Below, piece after piece: positions 1 through 10,646 of a DNA stretch of 64,000 bases; the first letter of the stretch is position 1, and each line of letters opens with the position of its first letter. The position numbers and the translations under genes were made by a program. The stretch is from positions 154,887,548 to 154,951,547 of the forward strand of contig NC_081407.1 of NCBI RefSeq assembly GCF_030272615.1, read 5' to 3'. The stretch is from Cryptomeria japonica (lineage: Eukaryota; Streptophyta; Pinopsida; Cupressales; Cupressaceae). Below the pieces are notes generated by a model. It saw only the letters and a program-made list of their open reading frames with translations, did no database searches and was not told where the DNA came from.

Positions 1-24
1 TAAGATGAATTTGAGCATGCTACA
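1..24 (+). repeat. 3' end of E1 left LTR
   Basis: The first 24 bases match the last 24 bases of the LTR at 15905-15928 with two transitions. Both end in CTACA, the inverse of the TGTAG that opens the LTR at 13099. Confidence 0.88.
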
Positions 25-27
25 TTT

Positions 28-46
28 TGGTGAACCCGACGTGAAC
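28..46 (+). other. E1 primer-binding site
   Basis: TGGTGAACCCGACGTGAAC lies three bases after the LTR end. The same motif follows the LTR in B (39421-39440, minus), A (57697-57715, minus) and, degraded, in D (23171). It is not the initiator-Met type motif TGGTATCAGAGC; I could not assign the tRNA. Confidence 0.85.
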
Positions 47-164
47 AACAACTAATTTACCTTCTCTGTTTTCTATGTAATTTTTGCAGGTCGTACAATT
101 TTTTAATTTTTTTTACAGATTTTGCACGGATTTCAAGAACATATTTGTCATCACGCAACTGCAC

Positions 165-270
165 TTACATCATCACACAATCACATAGACAACGTTACGC
201 ATTCGACCCTTCTGGGTCACGCATTCGAGCAGACAGGGTCACACAATTGCCCTTTACAGATCATGCATTC
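165..270 (+). repeat. Degenerate CACGCATTCG repeats in E1 leader
   Basis: Short units around TCACGCATTCG or TCACACAATCG recur every 15-30 bases (for example at 217-226, 230-239 and 262-270). The same unit returns after the small ORF at 690-845. Confidence 0.7.
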
Positions 271-397
271 GTAGGGAAAATTGATGTTTGATTGTTTCTA
301 TTCTCATATCCTTTCCATTCTCTGATATGTTTAATTCTATCTAAAATTGAGTAAATCTGGAAATAGATTATTTTGCATGATTTTATTATAACAGTTT

Positions 398-652
398 ATG
401 GCACGAAAGGTACAATTCAGGATCTCGGGTGCTAGAAGGACAAAGGAACAAAGAAGACAGGCCAAACACTATCAAAGGGTTCTCCAAGCAGAAAAGCAGA
501 TACAAGATTGGGAAGATCAACTAGCCTTTGATAGATATAACAACTTAGTTCTCTCATATCAAGTTAAATATGATCTAATTAATACTGAATGGATGATGAG
601 AGATTTAGCTAGGGCCTCACAATTGGTTTTGCGGGTTTCTAATCGAGTTTAG
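398..652 (+). CDS. Small basic upstream ORF in E1 leader (84 aa, unknown)
   Basis: An 84-codon ATG ORF lies between PBS and gag. The product is rich in Arg, Lys and Gln in its first half (motif RRTKEQRRQAKHYQRVLQAE) and looks helical, possibly a short coiled coil; the second half is mixed. No known domain was recognised and there is no signal peptide or membrane segment. It is uninterrupted although the gag-pol frame of the same element has more than twenty stops, and it is flanked on both sides by the CACGCATTCG repeats. Known Tat and Ogre elements can carry an extra ORF before gag; whether this is one is inference. I did not find an equivalent in the leader of element A. It could be a chance ORF. 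Confidence 0.4.
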   Translation: MARKVQFRISGARRTKEQRRQAKHYQRVLQAEKQIQDWEDQLAFDRYNNLVLSYQVKYDLINTEWMMRDLARASQLVLRVSNRV

Positions 653-689
653 CTTTATTTTTTTCTATTTTTTTTTGTGTTATCTGCCT

Positions 690-845
690 GTCTGTCACGC
701 AATCGTCCTATTTGGATTACGCAATTGATCTGTTATTGTCATGCATTCGAGTTGTCAGAATTATGCATACGCTATGTTATGTTCACGCATTGGCTTTGTC
801 AGTGTCACGCAATCGTGCAGGTATTGTCACACATTCGTTTCTATC
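690..845 (+). repeat. Second block of CACGCATTCG repeats
   Basis: Units such as TCACGCAATCG, TCATGCATTCG, TCACGCATTGG and TCACACATTCG occur about every 20-25 bases. This is the same family as 165-270, so the small ORF is bracketed by them. Confidence 0.7.
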
Positions 846-955
846 AATTTTTTATTCTCTATTTCTGTTGATTTGATTTTACTGCTGATCATCTATTTGT
901 AGCTTGTGATGAATTTACATAAAGGATTGGATTAGTATTAGATCAATTGCACTTA

Positions 956-1215
956 TAATCTCACACTTCATCTTTTGGTGCTTAAAATCAACAATGGTTA
1001 AAATGGACATGCATGCATAATCTCACACTTCGTCTTTTGATGCTTAAAATTAACATTGGCTAAAATTGACATGCACATATAACACTTCGATTTGGGCTTA
1101 AAATCAACAATGGTTACAATTGACATGCATGCCTTCATATTTCAATTTGGTGTTTAAAATGGACATGCACATGCATATTCAACACCTCAATTTGGGCTAT
1201 AAAATGAACATGAAT
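956..1215 (+). repeat. Tandem repeat of about 60 bp, four to five degenerate units
   Basis: Each unit reads roughly AATCTCACACTTCATCTTTT, then GGTGCTTAAAATCAACAATG, then GTTAAAATTGACATGCATGC. Later units are shortened. Confidence 0.75.
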
Positions 1216-2824
1216 CAGGCTGCATTAGATTAAATCATATTTGATTTTTTTAAGGTAAAGAATTTTTATCGTGTTTGGGGTGGACCTCTTGTTGCATTAA
1301 CTAACTTTCCACCCGCCTTTGAGGTCTTGGGATAAAGGAAGGAGGTGACAACGACATCCAATTTTATTTTATTCCACATAGTGAGGGGTATCTTAGACTA
1401 GGGATTTCATCACCCCACAGAGGTACTTCAAATTGGGATGCGTTGGGTATATCATCTCTCTCAGCGTACTCTCGAGCAGGTTTTTCGAGCCGCTATATAA
1501 ACATACTGATCAGGTGGCTAGAGTGTTGAGTGAATTCGACGTATGTGGGGGCCTTCCCTGCACCGATAAGCTCAACTAAAGTCTTAAGTGGCTTGCTCTG
1601 AGAATCCGTCATTGGATCGGGACCCCTTAAAACCTTATACTACGAACCAATTTAGTAGCCCAAAATTCTGCATTCAATGATTCCAAGAGTATAGATCGTA
1701 CCCCATAGACATCCCTCATGTACCTTACATTATGAGACAAAAATCCCTCGGTGATAAGATCTTCAGATCTTCAGGGTAAGAGAGACTGGCATGCCCGAGA
1801 AGTGTGTGCCGTGGAGTGGAGCCAGTGCTGCCAGACTCTCTATCTGTCCATCTTGTTTTGGTATTTTGTTGCGGGGGCCTCATTGAATGGTGTCCACTTT
1901 CCAGCCTAAGATTGTATTTTGTGCTTTTATATGTATCGTTGTATCAGACTAGTATTGAGTCAATTCTTTGGGCTATTTCATGCCCTATTTTGCATATCTC
2001 TGAATTCTCTGAGATTGTTTGAAAAACCAGTTCAGTCAGCTATATCTACCTCCAAACAATTATTCTCGGACTTGGAAAACCACAAAACTTGTCTTACACA
2101 CAAAATTACTAAAAACAAAGTCCAATTTTGAAACCCAAAACTCAAAGGTTTATACACTTGTGACCCTAGGAAGTCCTTGCATAGTCCTCATATACGTCCT
2201 TACTATCATCATTAGTCCATGCATAGGCCTCACTTACGTCCTTACTATCCTCCTAAGTCCATGCATAGGTCTTCACTTACGTCTTTACTATCGTCATAAA
2301 TCCTTGCATAGTCCTCATTATCGTCCATAGTCGTTGCATACTCCTCATTTTACCTCTGCATTATCATCCTCATATACGTCTTCATCTAGATCTCATATGT
2401 GTCTGTCTTAGTCCATTATCATTTACAAAGTCATAGCATGCATCGTAATGGGTCTACCAGGTGATGGTGTGCTCCCCTTCGAGCAACCTAATCTAGTGCC
2501 AAATGGCGGTCAATGAGAAATCATTGAAGGTCTAGCTAACTTAGCCTAGGATTCAAGAAGAAACAAACCTCAGTATACAGGAGTCGAATACGAGATAAAC
2601 ATTGAGTGTAAAATTGCCCGTAGGATTGATAGAGAAATTCTTGCAGAACGTCTAAGAGAAGACATGGAAAAAATTACATTACAGAAATCCAGAAATACTT
2701 AACAGGTCTCGCATCAAAATCCCCAATAGAGAGTCTATTCTAGTTTTGCATACCTCATACCTATGTCTATAGTCTAGCATTAGTCGTCGTCTTGCATAAA
2801 ACCACCCTCATATAGTAGTCTTAA
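1216..2824 (+). other. E1 untranslated leader with a block conserved in element A
   Basis: About 1.6 kb without a convincing gene; the ORFs seen are short and unlike any family. A block at 1787-1848 (core GCATGCCCGAGAAGTG, then GGAGCCA-TGCT-CCA and TCTAGCTATCTG-like sequence) is repeated with changes in the leader of element A at 56833-56899 on the minus strand. The rest shows little similarity, so this block may be functional RNA such as a packaging or dimerisation signal (inference). Confidence 0.55.
2165..2350 (+). repeat. Tandem repeat of about 45 bp in E1 leader
   Basis: Four degenerate copies of a unit made of TAGTCCATGCATAGGCCTCA and CTTACGTCCTTACTATC. The unit shortens toward the 3' end. 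Confidence 0.7.
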
Positions 2825-4774
2825 ATGCCTGTCACAAGGTCACAAAAGGCAAAAGGTATAATGGACCCAAACAATGAGCAATTTGTAAATCCAACTTGGA
2901 ATATGGACACATCAACTAGTCAACAATCAAGTTCTCAGGCAATCTCTACCCTAAATTAATTACAACAACATTTAACAAAAGAATAAATTGAGTCAGCTCA
3001 ACAAGATCCACATGTCCTTATGATCTTAGATGCACTTATACATAGTGATAGGGACAAATATCTCTCGTTGTTATTACAAAATGGGGCGAAACTACCTGAA
3101 GATTTTGATGTCACAAAGATCTTACCACCAGGAAAAACTTTAGGTCAAGATAACAGTCAAACACCACCCATAACACAAATGCAAGCAACGACCTCAAGTT
3201 TTCCTCAAAATGTACCTATCCAAATAAATGTCAATACAAATGCAAAATTTCAAACAAGTGCATAATCTTCCACGATAAATGTTAGTATACCAACATAGAG
3301 AATATCGATAATATCAAGTGTCTCAGCACCTATTCAAACACAAGCAACAAGTGCAACCCAACCTCCGGTTTCCTATTCTATAGGATCGACATATAGTCAC
3401 TAAAATACAAATCTAGGTATTACCAATACAACAAGTACAACTCAACCAAGCATGGGTTCACATATCACTTATTTCACGATACCTAGTGGAACGCACAACA
3501 CACAAAATTATAATCATGGTACCTTCCAACAAGCTCCTAGTTATGCAACCACAAATCCTTTTGTGGGACATACACAAACACAAGGTGTACCTTTGACCCA
3601 AACAAATATTCTGACACAACAATTATAGAATTTGCAACAACAAATGATGACTATGCAGACCGGTAACGATAAAAAGAGCTACACAATGCAAGACTTACGT
3701 CCTTATCCATTCGATCACACATTATACATGCCGCCTTTCCCACCACATTTTGAAACGCCTAAATTCGACATATATCGAGGGAAGGGTGATCCTAGAGACC
3801 ACATCAGAGAGTTTTTTATGGCATGTATAGAGGTTGCAATGGAAGATACTTACTTAATGAGACTATTTCCTAAAAGTTTAGGGGGTCCGGCTTTAGAGTG
3901 GTTTTCACATTTACCACCAACCATCACATCATGGGGAGAATTAGCTAAATATTTTATTGCAAACTTCTCCCATAACATTGAAACCCCGATTACTTTGATG
4001 GACTTGTGTGTCGCTAAACAATATGAGAATGAAACATTTGCATCCTTCATATAACGATGGAGGGCTCTCTATAGGAGGTGCAAAATAGTTATCCCATAAA
4101 TAGAGCAAGTGGATATGTTCACAGAAAACTTGCTTCCCAAGATTAAATATTCGATACAAATGCAATGTTTAGCCACATTCAAACAAATCATGGAAAAAGC
4201 TCTAAAATGTGAGAAGGGACAAGTGGAACAAGGTCTTATTAAGTATGGAAACACCAACAACAATGACAAATCCAAATTTTGGTCGAAAAACAAAAATGTG
4301 ACCAATGATGGTATTGTAGACGCTAGAATGATAAACAGAATTCAACCGGTTTTATCTTTGAGAACGAGTCAATCATCTAATTCACATATAGGGAATAACA
4401 CAACCCCCATAAATGTAAATGCTACACAAAACATGAACACAAGGTACCCTAGGGTAAATGCTCCAAGAAGAAACTACACACCTCTAGGAGAACCTATTGA
4501 GTCAGCACTCAAAAAGTTAATACAGACAAACATGATCACTTTACTAGAAATAAGAGTATATGAACTAGGTCCTTTCAAACCCACATGGTGGAATGATAAT
4601 GATTTCTATGATTATCATCGGACTAAAGGTCACAAAACAACAAGTTGCTACAAGTTGAAAAACTTGATCCAAGATATGATAGATCAAGGTGACATCACAA
4701 TTGATACCGATAAAACCTCAGCAAACACGAATCATACAATCTTTAAGGATCCATTTGTTAAGCATGACAAATAG
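2825..4774 (+). pseudogene. gag: E1 gag (capsid/nucleocapsid), nonsense-ridden
   Basis: Start ATG at 2825 gives MPVTRSQKAKG, matching the MPVETRSKSKK start of element A gag. The N-terminal third is Gln/Thr/Asn-rich. The capsid-like retrotransposon gag domain lies at about 3680-4230 with the signature PPFPPHFETPKFDIYRGKGD and the WF-HLP motif. A zinc knuckle of the CX2HX4HX4C class is at 4600-4650; its first Cys is lost here (DYHRTKGHKTTSC). Gag should assemble the virus-like particle and bind RNA. The frame is open from 2825 with no net indel, but stops occur after 2950, 2980, 3265, 3295, 3400, 3628, 4052 and 4097. Several replace Gln codons seen in element A, which fits C-to-T decay. Confidence 0.88.
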
Positions 4775-6202
4775 AAAGCTACCACATTAGGTACTCAAGA
4801 TAATACAACTAACTACACAAAGGTCTCATATGACTACACTATTCATGCCATTAGCTCAAGAGATATAGTAAACAATGATTCACAAGAAACACTTGATCAA
4901 GATGAGAAATATCAAGACACTCACACAGATGATAACCAAATTTGCATGATATCAGAGGCACCAAAATACGATGATGATAGAAATCTTTTTCTCAGAGACT
5001 GGGGGCATGATCAACCATCTCATTCAGGTTGGTTTGAAGATGAACTCATAGAACACATCATGGATGTAAAACATACACATAAAGACTATGAAGACGGATT
5101 TAACATAAATCTTGATAACACAGCATATGATACCGACAAAACCTGTAAGTCATATGATACAGTGGCTACGATCACCATAACTCCCAGAGACATAGACTGT
5201 GTAGTAGTTACTTGCAGATCAAAGGTAACTTTACAAGGAATGCCACAAAATCATCCACCAGCAGTAGGGACCTATAATGTTGTTGAGCAACTTAAGAAAA
5301 CTCCAGCACATATATCATTATTCAAAATTTTGCGTATTTCACCCACACATAGAGCTATACTGGACAAAGCACTTCAAGATTCAGTAGTGGACAGAGATAT
5401 AGATGAAAATGCCTTCCAGTCTATGGTAGGAAATTTGACACAAGGCACACATATTGCATTCACAGAATAAGATATTCCTAGTGATAGACTGCTTCATAAC
5501 GACCCACTACATATGGAAGCTTACATACATAAGAGAAGAATCAGAAGAGTACTCATAGATGGAGGAGCCGGTCTCAACATTTGTACTTTAAAATTGGTTA
5601 AGGCACTAGGATATTCTGAACTTCACATTGATTCATCCAAGAGGATAAATATCAAGGCATATGATGATGAAGAACGTCCATCAAAAGGCATTGTAACATT
5701 ACCCGTACAAGTGGGACCTATAACAACATAGGTCACTTTTCAAGTCTTGGATAGAGAACTAGGATATAACATGTTATTGGGCCACCCATGGATCCACACC
5801 ATGCAAGTAGTACCATCCATATTTCATTAGTGTGTCAAATTCCCATATAATGGTATTGAAATCACCATAAAGGGTGATCCAGATCCCTTCCAACATTGCA
5901 ATTACTTGAAAGAAAGTGTGGATAATCAGGTACCTATTAATCAAGCAACACCTCTCACTACACAACTGGAAGCATTAACAATCATAGAAACAAAAAAGGA
6001 TATGCCTACAACATCCTCCTTACAAATACAAAATATGGGTTGTGGAGAGTATTCTATTGCAAATACTTTAAGTGGGAAACAATTGTCTCTTTCTCCTAAG
6101 TCTTTTGGGAAACCTCACAATAAAGTACAAAAACAAGACAAAGGAAAAGAAATCGTCAGATATACATACTCATGCTCTTTCATTAGATGGGGTGACTTAT
6201 AA
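4775..6202 (+). pseudogene. E1 retropepsin region
   Basis: Same reading frame as gag. A linker (4946-5470) contains LKKTPAHISLFKILRISPTH, a motif shared with A, B and D just before the protease. The protease follows at about 5513-5850: active-site motif LIDGGAGLNIC, where the usual D-T/S-G is D-G-G, and the flap/C-terminal motif LLGHPWIHTMQVVPS, where the usual LGRPW is LGHPW. Retropepsin would cleave the gag-pol polyprotein. Stops at 5468, 5729 and about 5828, the last replacing the Gln of A. The D-G-G triad is shared with A, so it is likely a lineage feature rather than damage. Confidence 0.83.
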
Positions 6203-7366
6203 GAAGAATCCCTGAACGAAGATGTTAACTATTGGATATATAGAGAAGAGGATCATATGACAATACCCAGAATACCCACAGATCGGTATGGCAATGGATT
6301 CAAAATGCTCTAGAGACATGGATATGATGGTACCACAGGCCTAGGGTTATAGAAACAAGGAAGACTAGAGCCTATTGTTCCTAATGATAATCTAGGGAAT
6401 CAAGGATTGGGATATAAGCATGTACCACATATCACAGAGGCAAGACAGCGTACCCTTGATATACTAAATCGACCAATGAAACCATCAGGCTACATACCAC
6501 AAAGGGATTTATCCACGCAGGTGATTCCATCTTCATCTCAAACAAGTAATCAAGTACCCACATCGCCTAGTGCAAAATTAGATGGAGAAGACATGAGACA
6601 ACTCATGCAAGAGCCTAGCACCGAGTCACAAAATGATGCAATTATTAACACAACAGTACTAGCTAATGTGGCAACAGACGTAGGTTTACCACCAGCAAAT
6701 GAATCTAATCCATGGTTATTATCACTACTTATGCCACAAGAAATGACTCACGCTCAACCTAATGAATCAAATGAAGAAAGATTGCAAAGGCTTATACCAA
6801 GCTTAAGAAGGGTAACTACTATCCAAAGAAGACCAATCAATCTACAATAGAATCAGCGGTAGGAACAAGAAGAAATAAGTGATGATAGCTTAGATGGTGA
6901 GAAATACATTGAAAGTGAGACAGACTCTCACGACTATGAGTTTTTATCACTCCATGATTCTAGCCCACCAGCAAGTGTCATACTAAGGTATCAAATAAAG
7001 CCTCTTCAAGATGAAAATACACAAATTCATTCAAACAATCAAGTCTTCATGTTATCAGAGTCTACTATGGAAGGGAGTAATGATTTACCCCTTGTACATT
7101 CACACTTGATTGATTGGGGGCAAGAAGGAAAACCAACGCTGGATTGGTTTAAAAATGATGAAGCAATTGTAGAATTTCTCAGAGTCAGAGAGGGGTTTCC
7201 ACAAGGTGATCACAAAGCAGGGTTTGTTGTAGACCTGGATAGAACAACATACTTTGGAGAAGAAAGTACCTCTACAAAAAAAGATAAAGATCAAACCACC
7301 CATAATGGCAAGAGTGAGTTGGGTAACCTTCCTATTAAAAGAGAAATTTCAACATTTCTTATATAA
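6203..7366 (+). pseudogene. E1 protease-to-RT linker with G-patch
   Basis: A degraded G-patch lies at 6283-6400: YGNGFKML, stop, RHGYDGTTGLGL, stop, KQGRLEPI. It aligns with YGKGFTMLQKKGYDGCSGLG in element A, both stops falling on non-stop codons of A. G-patch is a short glycine-rich RNA- or helicase-binding module. The remainder is acidic and Ser/Glu-rich (6407-6850 and 7049-7366) and ends before RT with the LRVREGFPQGDHKAGF motif also present in A. Same frame as gag and protease throughout. Confidence 0.75.
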
Positions 7367-8842
7367 GAAACAAAAGAAGTAAACATAGCAGAAGGAGATA
7401 TTGTACATAACATCCACCTGGCAAAATCACTAGGAAAAGAAGAAAAAGATAGATTCATTTATTTTTTCAAGCAACGACCTATCAATTTTGCTTGGTCCTA
7501 CGTAGATATGTTAGGCTTAGACTCTGAATTAGTGTTGCATCATTTACCTTTGATACCAAGAGTTAAACCTTACAAGCACAAATTGAGAAAAATGCATCCA
7601 AGTATTGCATTACTAGTTAAAATAGAACTACAAAAGCTGTTGGTCGTAGGTTTCATTCAACCTATTGACTATGTAGAATGGATATCCAACTTGGTAACTA
7701 TGACTAAGCCCACAGGAGGCATAAGAATTTGCACAGATTTCTGGGATCTAAATAAAGCTTGTCCTAAGGATGACTTCTCGCTACCCAATATCGATATGAT
7801 AGTTGACCTAACAACTGGAAATGAAATGATATCCTTAATGGATGGTTTCTCATGATACAACCAGATTAAAATTGCGCCAGAAGATCAACATAAAATGGCC
7901 TTTACATGCCCATGGGGAACATACTGCTGGAATGTGATGCCATTTGGTCTCAAAAACATTAGAGCAACATACCAACGAGCCATGACAACGTTGTTTCATG
8001 ACATGATCCACAACATAATGGAAGATTATGTGGATGACTTATTGGCTAAATCACAGACAAGAGAAGGTCACCTTATGGTCCTTGCACATATATTTGATCG
8101 GTTGGAGCAATATAATGTCAGACTAAATTCGAAGAAGTGTTTGTTCAGTGTAACAATAGGTAAATTGTTAGGGTTTATTGTGTCCAATAGAGGAATTGAA
8201 GTAGACCCTGCCAAGGTCAAGGCAATCATTGATATGCAACCTCCATCAACACTTAAACAACTAAGAGGGTTATAAGGAAGATTGCAATCCATAAGGAGAT
8301 TCATAGAACAGTTGGCAAATAAGTGTCACCCCTTCCAACATTTACTCAGAAAAGGAGTTACTTTTAAATGGACATAACAGTGCCAAGAAGCTTTCCAAGC
8401 TCTAAAAGATTATCTTTTAAACACACCAGTGTTAGTATCACCTACTCCGGGAAAACCTCTATTGTTATACATATCAACAACAAACTCATCTCTAGGAGAT
8501 TTGTTGGCACAACATGATGAAAAAGGAAAAGAAAGAGTCATTTATTATATAAGTAGGACTCTGATCGGCTATGAGCTTAATTATACCCCTATAGAGTGAG
8601 CATGCTTAGCAGTAATCTTTGCATCCCAAAAGATCAGACATTACATGCTATGTCATAAGGTACAACTCATTGCACACTTTGACCCACTCAAGTACTTATT
8701 GAGCAGAGCAACATTGACCGAGCGATTGGTTAAGTGGGTTATGATCTTGAGCGAGATTGATATAGAATACATAGACAAAAAATCCATCAAAGGACAAATT
8801 ATAGTAGATCAATTAGCAGAGGCGCCTTTATAGGATAGTCAC
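7367..8842 (+). pseudogene. pol: E1 reverse transcriptase and first RNase H
   Basis: RT motifs in order: a start resembling KLRKMHPSIALLVK, then GGIRICTDFWDLNKACPKDD, then LMDGFS followed by a stop where A has Gly, MPFGLKN, and the catalytic EDYVDDLL at about 8020. A stop at 8273-8275 in the thumb region (LRGL then stop) falls at the same codon as a stop in element A. The first RNase H follows at 8450-8830 (LLYISTTNSSLGDLLAQ), lacking a clear catalytic Asp. It would synthesise cDNA from element RNA. Stops at 7855, 8275, 8378, 8598 and 8831 kill it; no net frameshift. Confidence 0.88.
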
Positions 8843-9260
8843 CCGTTGCTGATAGACTTTCCAGACGAATCTATGTTTACATTGACTGCATCTATAATGT
8901 GGAAATTATATTTTGATGGGTCATATACAAGTCATGGATCTAGAGCAGGGATTCTTTTCATCACCCCTCAAGGGGATTCTATACCTAAGTCATTTAGGAT
9001 CAATTTCCAATGCACAAACAATATAGCTGAATATAAAGCTCTCCTCATAGGGCTTCGTACAGTTGTACAATGGAGAATACAAGAATTACAGGTCTATGGT
9101 GATTCATAATTGATTGTAAACCAGGTCAATGATGATTATAACATGAAGAATGAAAAACTCATGCCTTATAAGAAGCTGGTAGAAGATTACAAGGAGCACT
9201 TCAACAAAATTACCTTCGAACAGATCCCAAGGATACAAAACAAGGCAACAGATGCCATGG
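8843..9260 (+). pseudogene. E1 second (archaeal-type) RNase H
   Basis: Begins near WKLYFDGSYTSHGSRAG. All four acidic positions are visible: D in YFDGS, E in NNIAEYKAL, D in VYGDS, and D in NKATDAM. This fold, placed between the first RNase H and integrase, is the hallmark of plant Tat gypsy elements, where it is thought to supply the working RNase H activity. One stop (TAA at 9107) replaces the Gln of GDSQL in element A. Confidence 0.85.
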
Positions 9261-10646
9261 GTACCATAGGATCTCTTCTGAATATGCCTGCTAATGAAAC
9301 TCAGTTTGAGTTCATCATAGAACAGTTGATGCTACCTGCATATGAGACTCCCCCAACAGGATATGTATGTGCAATTGTGGGTCCAGAATCACCTTGGTAC
9401 AATAAAATATATACATATTTACATACTCAATACATGTCATCGGATCTGTCCAGAAATCAAAAGAAGACCTTTATTCGTCAAGCATCTAGATACACCATTA
9501 TAGTTGATACTTTGTACAGAAAGGGCTTCGATGGAACTCTTCTCCGATGTCTTGATGAGAATGAAGCGCAACTTGCTTTAAAGGAAGTCCATGATGGAAT
9601 TTGCAGGGCTCACCAAAGTGGTCCACCATTGTCAAAGAAGTTGTTAAGAACAAGTTATTCTTGGAAAACTATGGAAAAGGACACTTATAAGTATGTACAT
9701 AAATGTAAGCAATGCCAAATGCATGGATACCTCATTCATGCACTAGCACAAGATCTTCAACCCATTACGTCACCATGGCCATTTTCACAATGGGGATTAG
9801 ATCTAGTGGGTAAAATCAACCCTACTTCTTCCAATGGGCACAAGTTCATCTTAATAGCCACTAAGTACTTTACCAAATGGGTTGAGGAAATTACTCTTAC
9901 ATACTGGAAAACAGATATAAAAATTCATGCTCAACGACATTATATGTAGATACGGGATTCCACTATGCTTCGTGACAAATAATGGAAATTCGTTTAAAAA
10001 CCAGGAAGTGAAAGAGTTGTGTGACAAATTTCACATACAGCAGATATTTGTCACGTCATATTATACACAAAGCAATGGACAAGCAGAGGGAACAAATAAA
10101 ACAATATTAAAAATTCTTAAGAAAGTTGTCATTGACACAGGACGGGATTGGCATCTTCAGTTAAATCCCGCTCTTTGGGATTACAGAACAGCAGTACGCA
10201 CACCTATAGGAGAAACACCATATTCCTTAGTCTATGGTATAGAAGCAATACTCCCCATTGAAATAGAAATACTGTCTCTAAGAGTCTCCTTATAGAGCAT
10301 CATATCAGAGGAAGACTACCGAGTAGCAAGGTTACAAGGACTAGAAACGCTCGATGAAAAAAGACAAACAACGTTCAATCATCTACAAGGGTATCAAAAC
10401 AGACTAAGACGAAGTTGTAATAAACGAGTCCACCCATGAACTTTTGAAGTGGGAGATCTAGTTCTTAAAGAGAATCAAAGGAACCTAGTGGAATGAGAAA
10501 AGCCAGGGAAATTCGAACCTAACTGGCTAGGTCCTTTCATCATAACAAGGGTTATAGGCAATGGAGCATATAATTTGGCTACCATGGAGGGAGATCCACT
10601 CTCTAACCCTCTCAACAACATGAACCTTAAATGATATTATACCTAA
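9261..10646 (+). pseudogene. E1 integrase
   Basis: Zinc-binding region HDGICRAHQSG...CKQCQ at about 9590-9720, then the catalytic core: first Asp in QWGLDLVGKI, second position at 9978-9980 reads Asn (VTNNGNSF where VTDNG is usual), Glu in SNGQAEGTNKT. The frame shifts once near 9930. C-terminal part has FEVGDLV and the FEPNWLGPF chromo-like/GPY region ending near 10646. Stops at 10293 and about 10437 correspond to Gln and Arg in A. Integrase inserts the cDNA; this copy cannot. Confidence 0.87.
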
